From: an uncultured Gemmiger sp.
Lineage (GTDB): Bacteria > Bacillota > Clostridia > Oscillospirales > Ruminococcaceae
Direction: 5' to 3'
Length of the DNA stretch: 64,000 nt
Assembly (NCBI GenBank): GCA_944382785.1
Contig: CALWNO010000005.1
Span: 21,631 to 85,630 of the forward strand
Below the pieces are notes generated by a model that was given only the letters and a program-made list of their open reading frames with translations, was not told where the DNA came from and ran no database searches. Shown here piece by piece: positions 53,041 through 61,623 of this stretch (its first letter is position 1; the number at the start of each line of letters is the position of its first letter). The position numbers were made by a program, and so were the translations under genes.

Positions 53041-55020
53041 ATGGCCGACAGCGGCGAACAGCTGCGGTATTTGCAGCTTTTGTCCAAGGAGTTTCCCACC
53101 ATTGCGGCGGCTGCCAGCGAGATCATCCGCATTGAAGCCCTGCTCCGCCTGCCCAAGGGCACCGAGCACTTCATGAGCGACCTGCACGGGGAACATGAAG
53201 CCTTTCTCCACATCCTGAACAACGCTTCCGGCGTCATCCGGGAAAAGATCGACCTGGTGCTGGGGGACTCGGTACCCGCCCACGACCGTGCGGAGCTGGC
53301 CACCCTCATTTATTACCCGGTGCAGAAACTGCCCGAGATCAAGGCCCGCCAGCCCGACCTGGACGGTTGGTACCGCCGCACCCTCTTGCAGCTTATCCAG
53401 CTCTGCCGGCTGGTGTCCAGCAAACACACCCGGGCCCATGTGCGCAAATGCCTGCCCGCCAACTGCGGCTATATTCTGGACGAGCTGCTCCACGCCCACT
53501 TTGAGGACCACGACAAGGACCTGTACTACGGCCAGATCATCGACAGTATCCTGCGGTATGAGCGGGCGGACGCCTACATCATCCGGTTCTGTGAGGTCAT
53601 CAAGCACCTGGCCGTGGACACGCTGCACATTCTGGGGGATGTGTTCGACCGGGGCGCCCGGCCGGACCTGATCATGGACCAGCTCATCGCCCACCACGAT
53701 GTGGATATCCAGTGGGGCAACCACGACGTGGTCTGGATGGGCGCGGCGGCGGGCAGCGCCGTCTGCGTGTTCACGGTGCTGAAAACCTCCCTGGCTTACG
53801 GCAACCTGGACCTCATCGAGACCGGGTACGGCATCAGCCTGCGAAGCTTGGAACGGTTCGCCATGGACTTTTACGGCGGGCCCATCGACCGCCGGTGGGT
53901 CCCCCACGCCGACGACCGGGCCCACATCTCCCCCGACGTGCAGCTGCGCAACGCCCGGATGCACAAGGCTGTGACCCTGCTCATGTTCAAGCTGGAAGCC
54001 CAGGTCATTGCCCGCAACCCGGATTTCGGCATGCAGGGGCGGGACTACCTGAACCAGATCGACTACGAAAAGGGCACCGTGCGCTGCCAGGGCAAGGTGT
54101 ATCCCCTGCTGGACCGGGATTTTCCCACCGTGGACCCCGCCGCCCCCACCGCCCTCACACCCCGGGAGCAGGCCCTGGTGGAGGAACTCTGCCGAGCCTT
54201 CACCCAGAGCGAGCGGCTGCAGCGGCATGTACAGTTCCTCTACGCCCACGGGGCGGTGTACAAGGTATTCAACGGCAATCTGCTCTTCCACGGGGCAGTG
54301 CCCATGACCCCCGGCGGCGCCTTTGCCCCCGAACGGTTTGAAGGGCAGCTGTACAGCGGCAAGGCCCTCTTCGACTACTGCGACCGCCGGGCCCGCCAGG
54401 GGTACTTTGCCCCGCCGGGCAGCCCCGAACGCCGGGCCGGACAGGACTTTCTGTGGTATCTGTGGTGCGGGTCGCTGTCTCCCATCTTCGGGCGCAGCGC
54501 CATGACCACCTTTGAGCGGCTGTACATTGCGGATGAGACCACCCACGTCGAGATCAAAAACCCCTATTACCGGCTGGTGAGCGGTCCCCGGTCGGAAGAG
54601 ATCGCCGTGCGGATCCTGGCGGAATTCGGCCTTGCGGGGGAAGGGTGCCACATCCTCAACGGTCATGTTCCGGTGCGGGCCATTGAGGGCGAAGACCCGG
54701 TGAAGGCCGGGGGCCGTCTGGTGGTCATTGACGGCGGGTTCTGCCGGGCCTACCACCGGCGCACCGGCATTGCGGGCTACACCCTGGTGTACAACAGCCG
54801 GGGCATGACCCTGCGCACCCATCAGCCCTTTGAGAGCACCGCCAAGGCCATCCTGGAGGATGAGGACATTGCCTCCAAGAGCAAACCCATCTATGTGGCC
54901 AAAGAGCGCATTCTGGTGCGGGACACCGACGAGGGCCGGGCCTTCCAGGCCACCATCGCCGATCTGAGCCGCCTGCTGGAGGCCTACCGTTCCGGCGTGC
55001 TGGTGCAGCACGGAGACTGA
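53041..55020 (+). CDS. fbp: Fructose-1,6-bisphosphatase, class III
   Basis: The ATG at 53041 follows AAAGGAGGA; 659 residues, the usual length for the Firmicutes class III enzyme. The binuclear metal site of the calcineurin-like phosphatase fold is seen in SDLHGEH (residues 46-52), GDVFDRG and WGNHD, with later His in LNGHVPV. It removes the 1-phosphate of fructose-1,6-bisphosphate in gluconeogenesis. It has its own promoter and is followed by an independent promoter at 55024. Confidence 0.95.
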   Translation: MADSGEQLRYLQLLSKEFPTIAAAASEIIRIEALLRLPKGTEHFMSDLHGEHEAFLHILNNASGVIREKIDLVLGDSVPAHDRAELATLIYYPVQKLPEIKARQPDLDGWYRRTLLQLIQLCRLVSSKHTRAHVRKCLPANCGYILDELLHAHFEDHDKDLYYGQIIDSILRYERADAYIIRFCEVIKHLAVDTLHILGDVFDRGARPDLIMDQLIAHHDVDIQWGNHDVVWMGAAAGSAVCVFTVLKTSLAYGNLDLIETGYGISLRSLERFAMDFYGGPIDRRWVPHADDRAHISPDVQLRNARMHKAVTLLMFKLEAQVIARNPDFGMQGRDYLNQIDYEKGTVRCQGKVYPLLDRDFPTVDPAAPTALTPREQALVEELCRAFTQSERLQRHVQFLYAHGAVYKVFNGNLLFHGAVPMTPGGAFAPERFEGQLYSGKALFDYCDRRARQGYFAPPGSPERRAGQDFLWYLWCGSLSPIFGRSAMTTFERLYIADETTHVEIKNPYYRLVSGPRSEEIAVRILAEFGLAGEGCHILNGHVPVRAIEGEDPVKAGGRLVVIDGGFCRAYHRRTGIAGYTLVYNSRGMTLRTHQPFESTAKAILEDEDIASKSKPIYVAKERILVRDTDEGRAFQATIADLSRLLEAYRSGVLVQHGD

Positions 55021-55023
55021 GCC

Positions 55024-55052
55024 TTGACAGCCGCCTGTGGCGGGAGTATGAT
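55024..55052 (+). promoter_or_regulatory. Sigma-A promoter of the DUF1275 gene
   Basis: A consensus TTGACA (55024-55029) and TATGAT (55047-55052) have a 17-bp spacer, starting 4 bp after the fbp stop codon. Confidence 0.85.
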
Positions 55053-55072
55053 TAGGCCGAAAAAGAAAACAC

Positions 55073-55161
55073 GGGCCCGGGCGGTTACACCGCCGGGCCC
55101 GCTGTTGTGTCTTGAAAAAGGGAAAGTGTAAGGGTCAGGGCCGGCAAGCTCCGCCCTGACC
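55073..55161 (+). promoter_or_regulatory. Structured 5' leader of the DUF1275 gene
   Basis: Two hairpins follow the promoter: a long GC-rich one at about 55073-55103, and a perfect 9-bp stem (55133-55141 with 55153-55161) whose last base abuts the AAAGGAGG ribosome site (55162-55169). I do not recognise a known riboswitch class. Confidence 0.5.
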
Positions 55162-55178
55162 AAAGGAGGTTCGGCTGT

Positions 55179-55856
55179 ATGCTGGAAAAACTGCGTCACC
55201 ACGGGCAGATGTCCGACGCTCTGCGCACCATGATCTTTCTGACCCTGTCCGGCGGGTTCCAGGACGGATACACCTACATGGGCCGGGGCCAGGTGTTCGC
55301 CAATGCCCAGACCGGCAACGTGATCCTGTTCGGGGTGCACCTGTGCAACCGGGACTGGAGCGCCGCCCTGCGGTATCTGTTGCCGGTGGTGGCCTTCGGG
55401 GCGGGGGTGTATTTCTCCGCCTGGGTGCGCCACCGCTTCCGGGACGGCGCCCGGCTGCACTGGCGTCAGCTGGTGCTGGGCATGGAGATCCTGCTGCTGT
55501 TTGTGGTGGGATTTCTGCCCGCCGGACTGAACATGGCCGCCAACGTGCTGGTCAGCTTTGTGTGCGCCATGCAGGTGCAGGCTTTCCGCAAGGTGCGGGG
55601 CAACGCCTACGCCAGCACCATGTGCATCGGCAACCTGCGCAGCGGGGTCCAGTGCCTGTTCGACTGGCGCCACAACGGCGACACCGCCGCTTTGCACAAG
55701 GCGCTGCAGTACCTGACCATCATCACCGTCTTTGCGGTGGGCGCGGTGTTCGGCGCTCTTTTGTCCCAGACGGTGGGGCTGCGGGTGATCTGGTGCAGCT
55801 GCGCACTGCTGGCCGTGAGCTTTTTCCTCATGTTTTCCCGGGAGGAAGAGGGCTGA
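55179..55856 (+). CDS. DUF1275/YoaK-family membrane protein
   Basis: A 225-residue protein with six predicted helices. The opening segment LTLSGGFQDGYTY followed by FANAQTGNVILFG is the signature of the YoaK/DUF1275 family, and NAYASTMCIGNLRSG is its second half. The function of the family is not established; transport has been proposed. It stands alone behind its own promoter and a folded leader, and converges with a YitT-like gene 7 bp away. Confidence 0.85.
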   Translation: MLEKLRHHGQMSDALRTMIFLTLSGGFQDGYTYMGRGQVFANAQTGNVILFGVHLCNRDWSAALRYLLPVVAFGAGVYFSAWVRHRFRDGARLHWRQLVLGMEILLLFVVGFLPAGLNMAANVLVSFVCAMQVQAFRKVRGNAYASTMCIGNLRSGVQCLFDWRHNGDTAALHKALQYLTIITVFAVGAVFGALLSQTVGLRVIWCSCALLAVSFFLMFSREEEG

Positions 55857-55863
55857 GACGCTC

Positions 55864-56511
55864 TCAGGCCGGGACCTTGCGCCGGAAGTTCTGGACCTTC
55901 TCGATGAGGAAGGAGGACAAGGTCACGGTAATGAGGGAAAAGGCGATGCGCAGGGCCGGGATGTAACTCAAAGACAAAGCCAGCACGGTCAGGTCGGTGA
56001 TGAGATAGCACCGGGCCAGACCCCAGCGGGAGAGCTTGTGGATGACCAGGGCCAACGCGTCGTCCCCGCCGCTGGAGCCCCCCTGCCGGATGATGAGGCC
56101 CACCCCCACCCCGATGAAGGTTGCCCCCAGGACGGCGGCGGCCAGGGGATAGGGGGAAAGGTCCGGCAGCAGGTAGGGCAGGGATTCCCACACCTTGAAC
56201 CAGGCGGCCATGGCGGCGCTGGACACCACCGCCGTGCGCAGGAATCCCCCGCCCAGCACCTTCCAGGCCACGGCGTAGCACAGCAAATCCAGCACCGGGG
56301 ATACCAGGGATGCGGGCAGGGCGGTCCAGTGGTTCACAAAGAGCAGCATGCCCAGCACCCCGCCCTCGGTGATGCCGGTGCGCTGGTGGATGTTGTGCAG
56401 CCCGAAGGTGGCGATGGCCGCCCCCAGGACCAGCAGGGCCAGCCGCCGGGGCGGAAATTCTTTGCGCAGGCTGCTGAAACTCTGTCGCAGCCACTTGTTG
56501 AAAGTACTCAA
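55864..56511 (-). CDS. YitT-like membrane protein, short form
   Basis: I favour a TTG start at 56511, because a GGGGAGG site (56527-56521) lies 9 bp upstream; the in-frame ATG at 56541 has no site. The product is about 215 residues with five helices. It contains the YitT (DUF161) motifs GGVLGMLLF and IIRQGGSSGGDDALA. Typical YitT proteins are about 280 residues with a C-terminal DUF2179 domain, which is missing here: the protein ends right after the last helix. The family is of unknown transport-like function. Confidence 0.75.
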   Translation of the reverse strand: MSTFNKWLRQSFSSLRKEFPPRRLALLVLGAAIATFGLHNIHQRTGITEGGVLGMLLFVNHWTALPASLVSPVLDLLCYAVAWKVLGGGFLRTAVVSSAAMAAWFKVWESLPYLLPDLSPYPLAAAVLGATFIGVGVGLIIRQGGSSGGDDALALVIHKLSRWGLARCYLITDLTVLALSLSYIPALRIAFSLITVTLSSFLIEKVQNFRRKVPA

Positions 56512-56566
56512 GATATTCACCTCCCCTACAGGATAAACCATGGAACTGTTCCAGGGTCAAGTGGGC

Positions 56567-56614
56567 AAAAAAGAACGTCCCCGCCCTTTATGCAAAGGCG
56601 CAGGGACGTTTTTT
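56567..56614. terminator. Bidirectional terminator between the YitT-like and MgsA-like genes
   Basis: The arms (about 56573-56585 and 56597-56609) are flanked by six A residues on the left and a T-run on the right. As both genes are on the minus strand, it mainly ends the methylglyoxal synthase-like transcript. Confidence 0.8.
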
Positions 56615-56622
56615 GCATCTTA

Positions 56623-57030
56623 TCAGCCGCGGCGGTCCCGCTGCAGGTCGATCCAGGCCAGATCCCCCCGCTCCAGGCCGTGGATGAGCACCTCGGCGGT
56701 GGCGATGTTGGTGGCCACCGGGATGGTGTGCATATCGCACAGGCGCAGCAGGTTGACGGCATTGGGTTCGTCCGGACGGGCGCTCACCGGGTCCCGGAAA
56801 AACAGCAGCATGTCCACCTCGCCGCAGGCGATCATCGAACTGATCTGCTCCGCCCCGCCCCGGCCGCCGGGATACAGGCAGCGCACAGGCAGGCCTGTGG
56901 CGTCGTGCACTACCTTGCCGGTCACACCGGTGGCGACCAGCTCATTCCGGGACAGAATGCGGATATACGCCGTGCAGAACTGGGTCATCAGCTCTTTGCG
57001 GGAATCATGGGCGATCAGGGCGATCCTCAT
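56623..57030 (-). CDS. Methylglyoxal synthase homologue with altered active site
   Basis: A 135-residue protein with a GGAGAAGG site before the ATG at 57030. The MGS fold is clear from AHDSRKELM, ATGVTGKVV, LLFFRDP and IPVATNIATAEVLI. In E. coli MgsA the catalytic base is Asp71 in GGDQQ; here the aligned segment reads GGAEQ, so that Asp is Ala, while the phosphate-binding loop and the other Asp residues (AHD, FRDP) remain. It may use the neighbouring Glu, be inactive as methylglyoxal synthase, or sense a triose or hexose phosphate. Other Clostridia may share this variant. Confidence 0.75.
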   Translation of the reverse strand: MRIALIAHDSRKELMTQFCTAYIRILSRNELVATGVTGKVVHDATGLPVRCLYPGGRGGAEQISSMIACGEVDMLLFFRDPVSARPDEPNAVNLLRLCDMHTIPVATNIATAEVLIHGLERGDLAWIDLQRDRRG

Positions 57031-57227
57031 GGGGGAACCTTCTCCTTTATACAGAAATACAATCCGCCTTGCAGGCTGTGATTAAATCTATGATACGGTA
57101 GAAACCCGAAAAATGCAAGCCAAAGGGGGATTTTGGGAAGATATTGCGCAAAAAATGCTCTTTTTCTCGAGCAATTTTCACAATGTACGCCACAAATTTT
57201 TGTTCAAACCGCGCGGCGTCACCGTGC

Positions 57228-57233
57228 TATAAT
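57228..57233 (+). promoter_or_regulatory. -10 box of the ricin-type lectin gene
   Basis: A consensus TATAAT is preceded at a loose distance by TTCAAA (57203-57208). The start codon is at 57289. Confidence 0.55.
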
Positions 57234-57288
57234 AAGAAAAACCAAACATGCAGGGCGCACTCCCGCGCCCGAAAGGGGAGAAACTCTG

Positions 57289-57873
57289 ATGAAACGTTCC
57301 GCGCAGACCGTGATCCGGGAAGGAGCTTATTACACCATCGCCGCCGCCAACGGCCGTGTGTTGGAGGTGGCAGATTTCAACACCGAGAACGGGGCATCGG
57401 TGCGGCTGTGGAGCTACGAGGGCCAGCCCTGGCAGCAGTGGACTTTTGAGGAAGCCGCCGAAGGGCAGTACCGCATCCGCAACCGCTTTACCGGCAAGGT
57501 CATGGACCTGGCCATGAGCGGCGTGGTCAACGGCACCTGGGTCCACCAGTGGAGCAAGACTTCCGGCGCCGGCCAGCGCTGGGAGCTGGTGCCTGCGGGC
57601 AATGGCCAGGTGAAGATCCGCAACGTTCTGGCCGACAAGGTCATCGACCTGGTGGGCATGCGGGTGGACAACGGCACCCAGGCCCAGATCTGGCAGGACG
57701 TGTACGGGGAGAACCAGCTGTGGAAGCTCACCCCCGTGCCGGACAAGCAGCTGAAAGACCCGCCCCCGGCCCCGGTGCGCACCGTGGCCCCAAAATCCAC
57801 CCGCACCCAGACCGGCAAGGGCGCCAAGGCCAAAAAGACCTCCGGCAAGGGAGCCCGCCGCGCCGCCAAATAA
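57289..57873 (+). CDS. Ricin-type beta-trefoil lectin domain with basic tail, no signal peptide
   Basis: The ATG at 57289 follows AAGGGGAG; 194 residues. Residues about 10-150 form one beta-trefoil with three QxW repeats (QQW, QRW, QLW) spaced by about 45 residues, the signature of RICIN-like carbohydrate-binding domains. Residues about 155-194 are a Pro/Lys/Ala-rich tail with many Lys and Arg and no hydrophobic segment. There is no signal peptide, so the protein should be cytoplasmic, unlike most bacterial ricin domains, which are parts of secreted enzymes. The tail could bind nucleic acid or a membrane. Function unknown. Confidence 0.8.
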   Translation: MKRSAQTVIREGAYYTIAAANGRVLEVADFNTENGASVRLWSYEGQPWQQWTFEEAAEGQYRIRNRFTGKVMDLAMSGVVNGTWVHQWSKTSGAGQRWELVPAGNGQVKIRNVLADKVIDLVGMRVDNGTQAQIWQDVYGENQLWKLTPVPDKQLKDPPPAPVRTVAPKSTRTQTGKGAKAKKTSGKGARRAAK

Positions 57874-57897
57874 ACCACGCTGAACCAGACCTTTTTC

Positions 57898-57930
57898 ACC
57901 CCGTCTGCGGCTTGCCGCAGGCGGGGTTTG
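57898..57930 (+). terminator. Intrinsic terminator after the lectin gene
   Basis: A 13-bp stem with a mismatch (57898-57910 with 57915-57927) ends in TTTG. The T-tail is short and its right half doubles as the next promoter. Confidence 0.6.
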
Positions 57931-57940
57931 CTGGTATAAT
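57912..57940 (+). promoter_or_regulatory. Promoter of the MBOAT operon
   Basis: TTGCCG (57912-57917) and an extended -10 TGGTATAAT (TATAAT at 57935-57940) are 17 bp apart and overlap the terminator stem of the lectin gene. Confidence 0.65.
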
Positions 57941-58012
57941 GAAAAATAGACTGTCCGCCCCCGGCCCACCCCGGGCGGCGGGTCCTTTGTTTGCCACCGA
58001 AAGGTTTTGGGT

Positions 58013-59431
58013 ATGACCTATTATTCCCTTGTGTTTCCCTTGTTTTTTGCCCTGGCGGTGCTGGTGTTCTGGCTGGTGCCCCCCAAAGCCCGGGGAGCCG
58101 TGCTGCTGGCGGCCGGGGTGCTGTACATGGCCAGCTTCGGCGCTGTCTCCCTTGCCGTTCTGGCGGGGGTGACCCTGCTCACCTGGGCCTGGGGCCTTGG
58201 TCTGGCCGCCGCCAACACCACCGCCACCCGCCGGGTATTTCTGGTGTTGGGGCTGCTGTCCAGCGCCGGGTACCTCTTTGCCCGCAAGGCGGTGGAGCTG
58301 GCCGCCCCGGGGGTGACCCTGCTCACCGCCACCGGGCTGGCCTTCTACGCCCTGCAGTCGGCCTCCTACCTGGCGGATGTGTACACCGGCAAGTGCCAGG
58401 TGCAGAAAAGTTTTCTAAAATATGCCGTCTACACGAGCTTTTTTCCAAGGGTGCTCAGCGGCCCCATCGGCCGGGCGGAGGAATTCTTCCCCCAGCTGGA
58501 AGCCTTATGTGCCGGGCAGCGCCAGTGTGAGGTCAGTGAGCTGCGCCGGGGGCTCATCACCATGCTGGGCGGCTGGGCCGAAAAATTGGTTTTGGCCAAC
58601 CTGCTCACCGCCTGGGTCAACGCCGTCTACGCCCAATGGACCGAATGCAGCGCCCCGGTGGTGCTGGTGGGGGGGCTGTTTTTCGGCTTTTCCCTCTACT
58701 TTGACTTTGCGGGGTACAGCCACCTGGCCCTGGGGGCTTCCCGGGTGCTGGGCTTTGCCCTGGCCCCCAACTTCCGCCGCCCCTACTTTGCCCAGACCCT
58801 GGGCGAGTTCTGGCAGCGGTGGCATATCTCCTTGTCCAGCTGGCTGCGGGATTACATCTACATCCCCTTGGGCGGCAGCCGCCGGGGCACACCCCGCCGG
58901 GTGTTCAATCTGCTGGTGACTTTTCTGGTCAGCGGGCTGTGGCACGGCAGCGGGTGGCAGTACCTCTTCTGGGGGCTGCTCCACGGGCTGATGCAGAGCA
59001 TCGGCGCCCTGACCAAACCCCTGCGCCGCCGGTTTTCCGTTTGGGGCGGCACCGCCGGGGTGTGGGCGCGCCGTCTTATCATAACTTTGTGCGCCAACGG
59101 GGCCTTCCTCTTTTTCGGGGCGCCCAGCCTGGCCCAGGGGTTCGGCATGGTGGGCCGCATTGCCAGCGGCGCCCCCGGCCTGGGATTCCTTGACCTGGGG
59201 GTCTCGGGCACCGAGCTGGCCTTTGTGGTGCTGGCCATGGTCGTCGCCTTTTCCCTGGACCTGGTGGCCGAGAAGGCCGAAACCGCCGGTTCCTGCCTGT
59301 ATGACCGGTTTATCGCCCTGCCCGGGGCGGTGCGGGTGCCGGCCCTGCTGGTGCTGGCCGTGACCGTGCTGGTCTTTGCCTGCCGGCTGGTGGGGGCGGA
59401 CGCCGCGGCCTTCTACTATGCACAGTTTTAA
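58013..59431 (+). CDS. MBOAT-family O-acyltransferase (AlgI/DltB-like)
   Basis: I use the ATG at 58013, 8 bp after GAAAGG, rather than the TTG two codons earlier; 472 residues. About eleven helices; the MBOAT signature runs FWQRWHISLSSWLRDYIYIPLGG, and the catalytic His is in GLWHGSGW, followed by FWGLLHG. These enzymes move acyl groups through the membrane to an extracellular acceptor, such as alginate, peptidoglycan or teichoic acid. The following gene encodes an SGNH-like exported protein, the usual partner that completes O-acetylation. Acceptor unknown; dlt genes are absent. Confidence 0.9.
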   Translation: MTYYSLVFPLFFALAVLVFWLVPPKARGAVLLAAGVLYMASFGAVSLAVLAGVTLLTWAWGLGLAAANTTATRRVFLVLGLLSSAGYLFARKAVELAAPGVTLLTATGLAFYALQSASYLADVYTGKCQVQKSFLKYAVYTSFFPRVLSGPIGRAEEFFPQLEALCAGQRQCEVSELRRGLITMLGGWAEKLVLANLLTAWVNAVYAQWTECSAPVVLVGGLFFGFSLYFDFAGYSHLALGASRVLGFALAPNFRRPYFAQTLGEFWQRWHISLSSWLRDYIYIPLGGSRRGTPRRVFNLLVTFLVSGLWHGSGWQYLFWGLLHGLMQSIGALTKPLRRRFSVWGGTAGVWARRLIITLCANGAFLFFGAPSLAQGFGMVGRIASGAPGLGFLDLGVSGTELAFVVLAMVVAFSLDLVAEKAETAGSCLYDRFIALPGAVRVPALLVLAVTVLVFACRLVGADAAAFYYAQF

Positions 59432-59446
59432 GGGAGGGCCGCAGCC

Positions 59447-60394
59447 ATGAAAGCATTTCTTCTTCGTCTGGCGGCCCTTGTGCTGGCCGCTCTGGTGTTG
59501 TTCTGCGGGGTGCTGGGGCTTTCGGCCTTTGCCCCCTTCTCGGAGATCTTCGCCAAGCTCACCGGTTCCACCGACTACTCCGCCTCGGCCAGTGAGGAGA
59601 TCGGCGGCCACATCGCCAACGTGCAGGCCGCCGACGGTGCCGCCGCCCTGATTTTAGGGGACAGCGTCTGCTGGCAGGTGTTTGACCCTTTCAGTCTGTG
59701 CAACACCGCCTACCGCATCGACGGAAGCAACCGGGCGGTGACCATTGCCGGACAGTATCTGCTGGCCAAAGTCTTTCTGGACGCCCACCCCGGGGCCACC
59801 GATGTCTACCTGATTGTGACGCCGGAGAGCTTTTCCGCCGGGTTTGACGCCGGGTACGGCTACCAGTACGCGGCGGCCCCCTTTGCGGCCGCCGGGCTTC
59901 TGGGTGGCCTGGACGAGACCACCCGGGCGGAGCTCAACGCCGCCTACGGGGCGCCCTTCCTCACCGGGCGCTTTGCCCGGTGGGCGGACGCCTCCCCCCT
60001 GGTGAAAAAGCTCTACCTCAACGCCCTGGAGCTGGCCCCTGCCCAAGAGAGTGCCGGGCCGCTGGTGCCTCTGGCCGCCCGCAACCTGCAGAACCTGGCC
60101 GCGCTGTGCGCCGAGCAGGGGGCAGCCTTCCACCTGCTCTGCGCCCCCCTGGCCGACACCGAAGCCCGCCGCAGCACCATGGCGGCCCTGGAAGCGGCCT
60201 TCCGGGAGCAGGGGCTGTACGACAGCTATTCCGCCTACTTTACCGAGACGCCCTGGTATGACCCGGGGCTTTTCGGGGAGGACGGCATCCATTTTGACAA
60301 CACCGTGGCCGATATGGAGTTCTACGCCAGCGTGGTGCAGGACATCCAGACCGCCACCGGCCTGCTGGACGGGCTGGTGCTCAGCTACGATTGA
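59447..60394 (+). CDS. Exported SGNH/DltD-like partner of the MBOAT protein
   Basis: A 315-residue protein starting 15 bp after the MBOAT gene, with AGGGAGGG upstream. An N-terminal hydrophobic helix (about 5-28) exports or anchors it. The SGNH-like catalytic residues are Ser73 in GDSVCW, and Asp279 with His282 in DGIHFD. Such proteins (AlgX/AlgJ, PatB, DltD types) finish acyl transfer from the MBOAT protein onto a cell-surface polymer. The gene order supports a two-component O-acylation system. Confidence 0.75.
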   Translation: MKAFLLRLAALVLAALVLFCGVLGLSAFAPFSEIFAKLTGSTDYSASASEEIGGHIANVQAADGAAALILGDSVCWQVFDPFSLCNTAYRIDGSNRAVTIAGQYLLAKVFLDAHPGATDVYLIVTPESFSAGFDAGYGYQYAAAPFAAAGLLGGLDETTRAELNAAYGAPFLTGRFARWADASPLVKKLYLNALELAPAQESAGPLVPLAARNLQNLAALCAEQGAAFHLLCAPLADTEARRSTMAALEAAFREQGLYDSYSAYFTETPWYDPGLFGEDGIHFDNTVADMEFYASVVQDIQTATGLLDGLVLSYD

Positions 60395-60426
60395 TCTCAC
60401 TTCTACCTTTGGAAAGGCGGTTTTTC

Positions 60427-61614
60427 ATGCAGTTCAGTGAACTTTCGATCCGTGAACCCATCCTTCGCGCCACCGAGAAGATGGGCTTTACCGAGATGAC
60501 CGAGATCCAGCAGAAGGCCATTCCCCTGATGCTGGACGGCCACGACATGATCGCCAAGGCCCCCACCGGCACCGGCAAGACGGTGGCCTTCGGCATTCCG
60601 GTGCTGGAACAGGTGGCGGACGTCCCCGCGGGCGCCCCCAAAGCGGTGATCCTGAGCCCCACCCGGGAACTGGCCCAGCAGATCGCCCAGGACCTGCGCA
60701 ACCTGGCCCAGTTTCTGCCGGAAGTCAAAATCGTCTGCGTCTACGGCGGCGCGGGCATGGACAAGCAGCAGCGCCAGCTGAAGGCGGGCTGCCAGGTGGT
60801 GGTGGCCACCCCGGGGCGGCTGATGGACCATTACCGCCACCATGCCATCGACCTTTCCCAGGTCGAGACCATCGTGCTGGACGAGGCCGACGAGATGCTG
60901 AACATGGGCTTTTATAAGGATGTGCGCCACATCATCGACCTGATGAAACACCGCAGGAGCCTTTCCATGTTCTCGGCCACCATCAGCCGGGAGGTGCTGG
61001 ACATCGGCTGGCTGTACCAGAAAAACGCCGCCGAGGTCAGCGTGCAGCCGGTGGAGGATTCCAGCCCGAAAATTGACCAGTACAAGCTGCTGACCACCGG
61101 CCGGGACAAGCTGGCCGACCTGGCCCAGATCATCATCTCCGAGGGGTACAAGCGGGTGATGGTCTTCTGCAACACCAAGTACAACACCGGCATGCTGGCC
61201 AACCAGCTGGCCCGGCTGAACTTCAACGTGGACTGCCTGCATGGGGACCTGTCCCAGGCGGAGCGCACCCGGATCATGCAGCGGTTCAAGGCCGGGGAGA
61301 TCGCCGTGCTGGTGGCCACCGACGTGGCCGCCCGGGGCATTGACGTGTCCGACGTGGACGCGGTCATCAACTACGACGTTCCCGAGGAAAACGAACACTA
61401 CACCCACCGCATCGGCCGCACCGGCCGGGCCCGCCGGGAGGGCGCCAGCTACCTCTTCTACACCAAGGAGGAGACCAAGCGGGTGGACACCCTGCTGCGC
61501 CTGACCCGCAACCTGGACGACTGCCGGGCGGTGCACTTCGACTTCAACCACGAGAAGCTGGTGGTGGAGGAGAACACCCCCACCGACCGCTTCCAGATCA
61601 AGTGCTATTTCTGA
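60427..61614 (+). CDS. DEAD-box ATP-dependent RNA helicase
   Basis: A 395-residue minimal helicase core. Q motif at FTEMTEIQ, motif I APTGTGKT, Ia PTRELAQQ, II DEAD, III SAT, IV-V VATDVAARGID and VI HRIGRTGR are all present. There is no C-terminal RNA-binding extension, so it is shorter than CshA/DbpA. Such proteins unwind short RNA duplexes in ribosome assembly or RNA decay. It lies 32 bp after the SGNH gene, with GGAAAGG before its ATG, and 9 bp before the amidohydrolase gene. Confidence 0.93.
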   Translation: MQFSELSIREPILRATEKMGFTEMTEIQQKAIPLMLDGHDMIAKAPTGTGKTVAFGIPVLEQVADVPAGAPKAVILSPTRELAQQIAQDLRNLAQFLPEVKIVCVYGGAGMDKQQRQLKAGCQVVVATPGRLMDHYRHHAIDLSQVETIVLDEADEMLNMGFYKDVRHIIDLMKHRRSLSMFSATISREVLDIGWLYQKNAAEVSVQPVEDSSPKIDQYKLLTTGRDKLADLAQIIISEGYKRVMVFCNTKYNTGMLANQLARLNFNVDCLHGDLSQAERTRIMQRFKAGEIAVLVATDVAARGIDVSDVDAVINYDVPEENEHYTHRIGRTGRARREGASYLFYTKEETKRVDTLLRLTRNLDDCRAVHFDFNHEKLVVEENTPTDRFQIKCYF

Positions 61615-61623
61615 GTGAATCCC

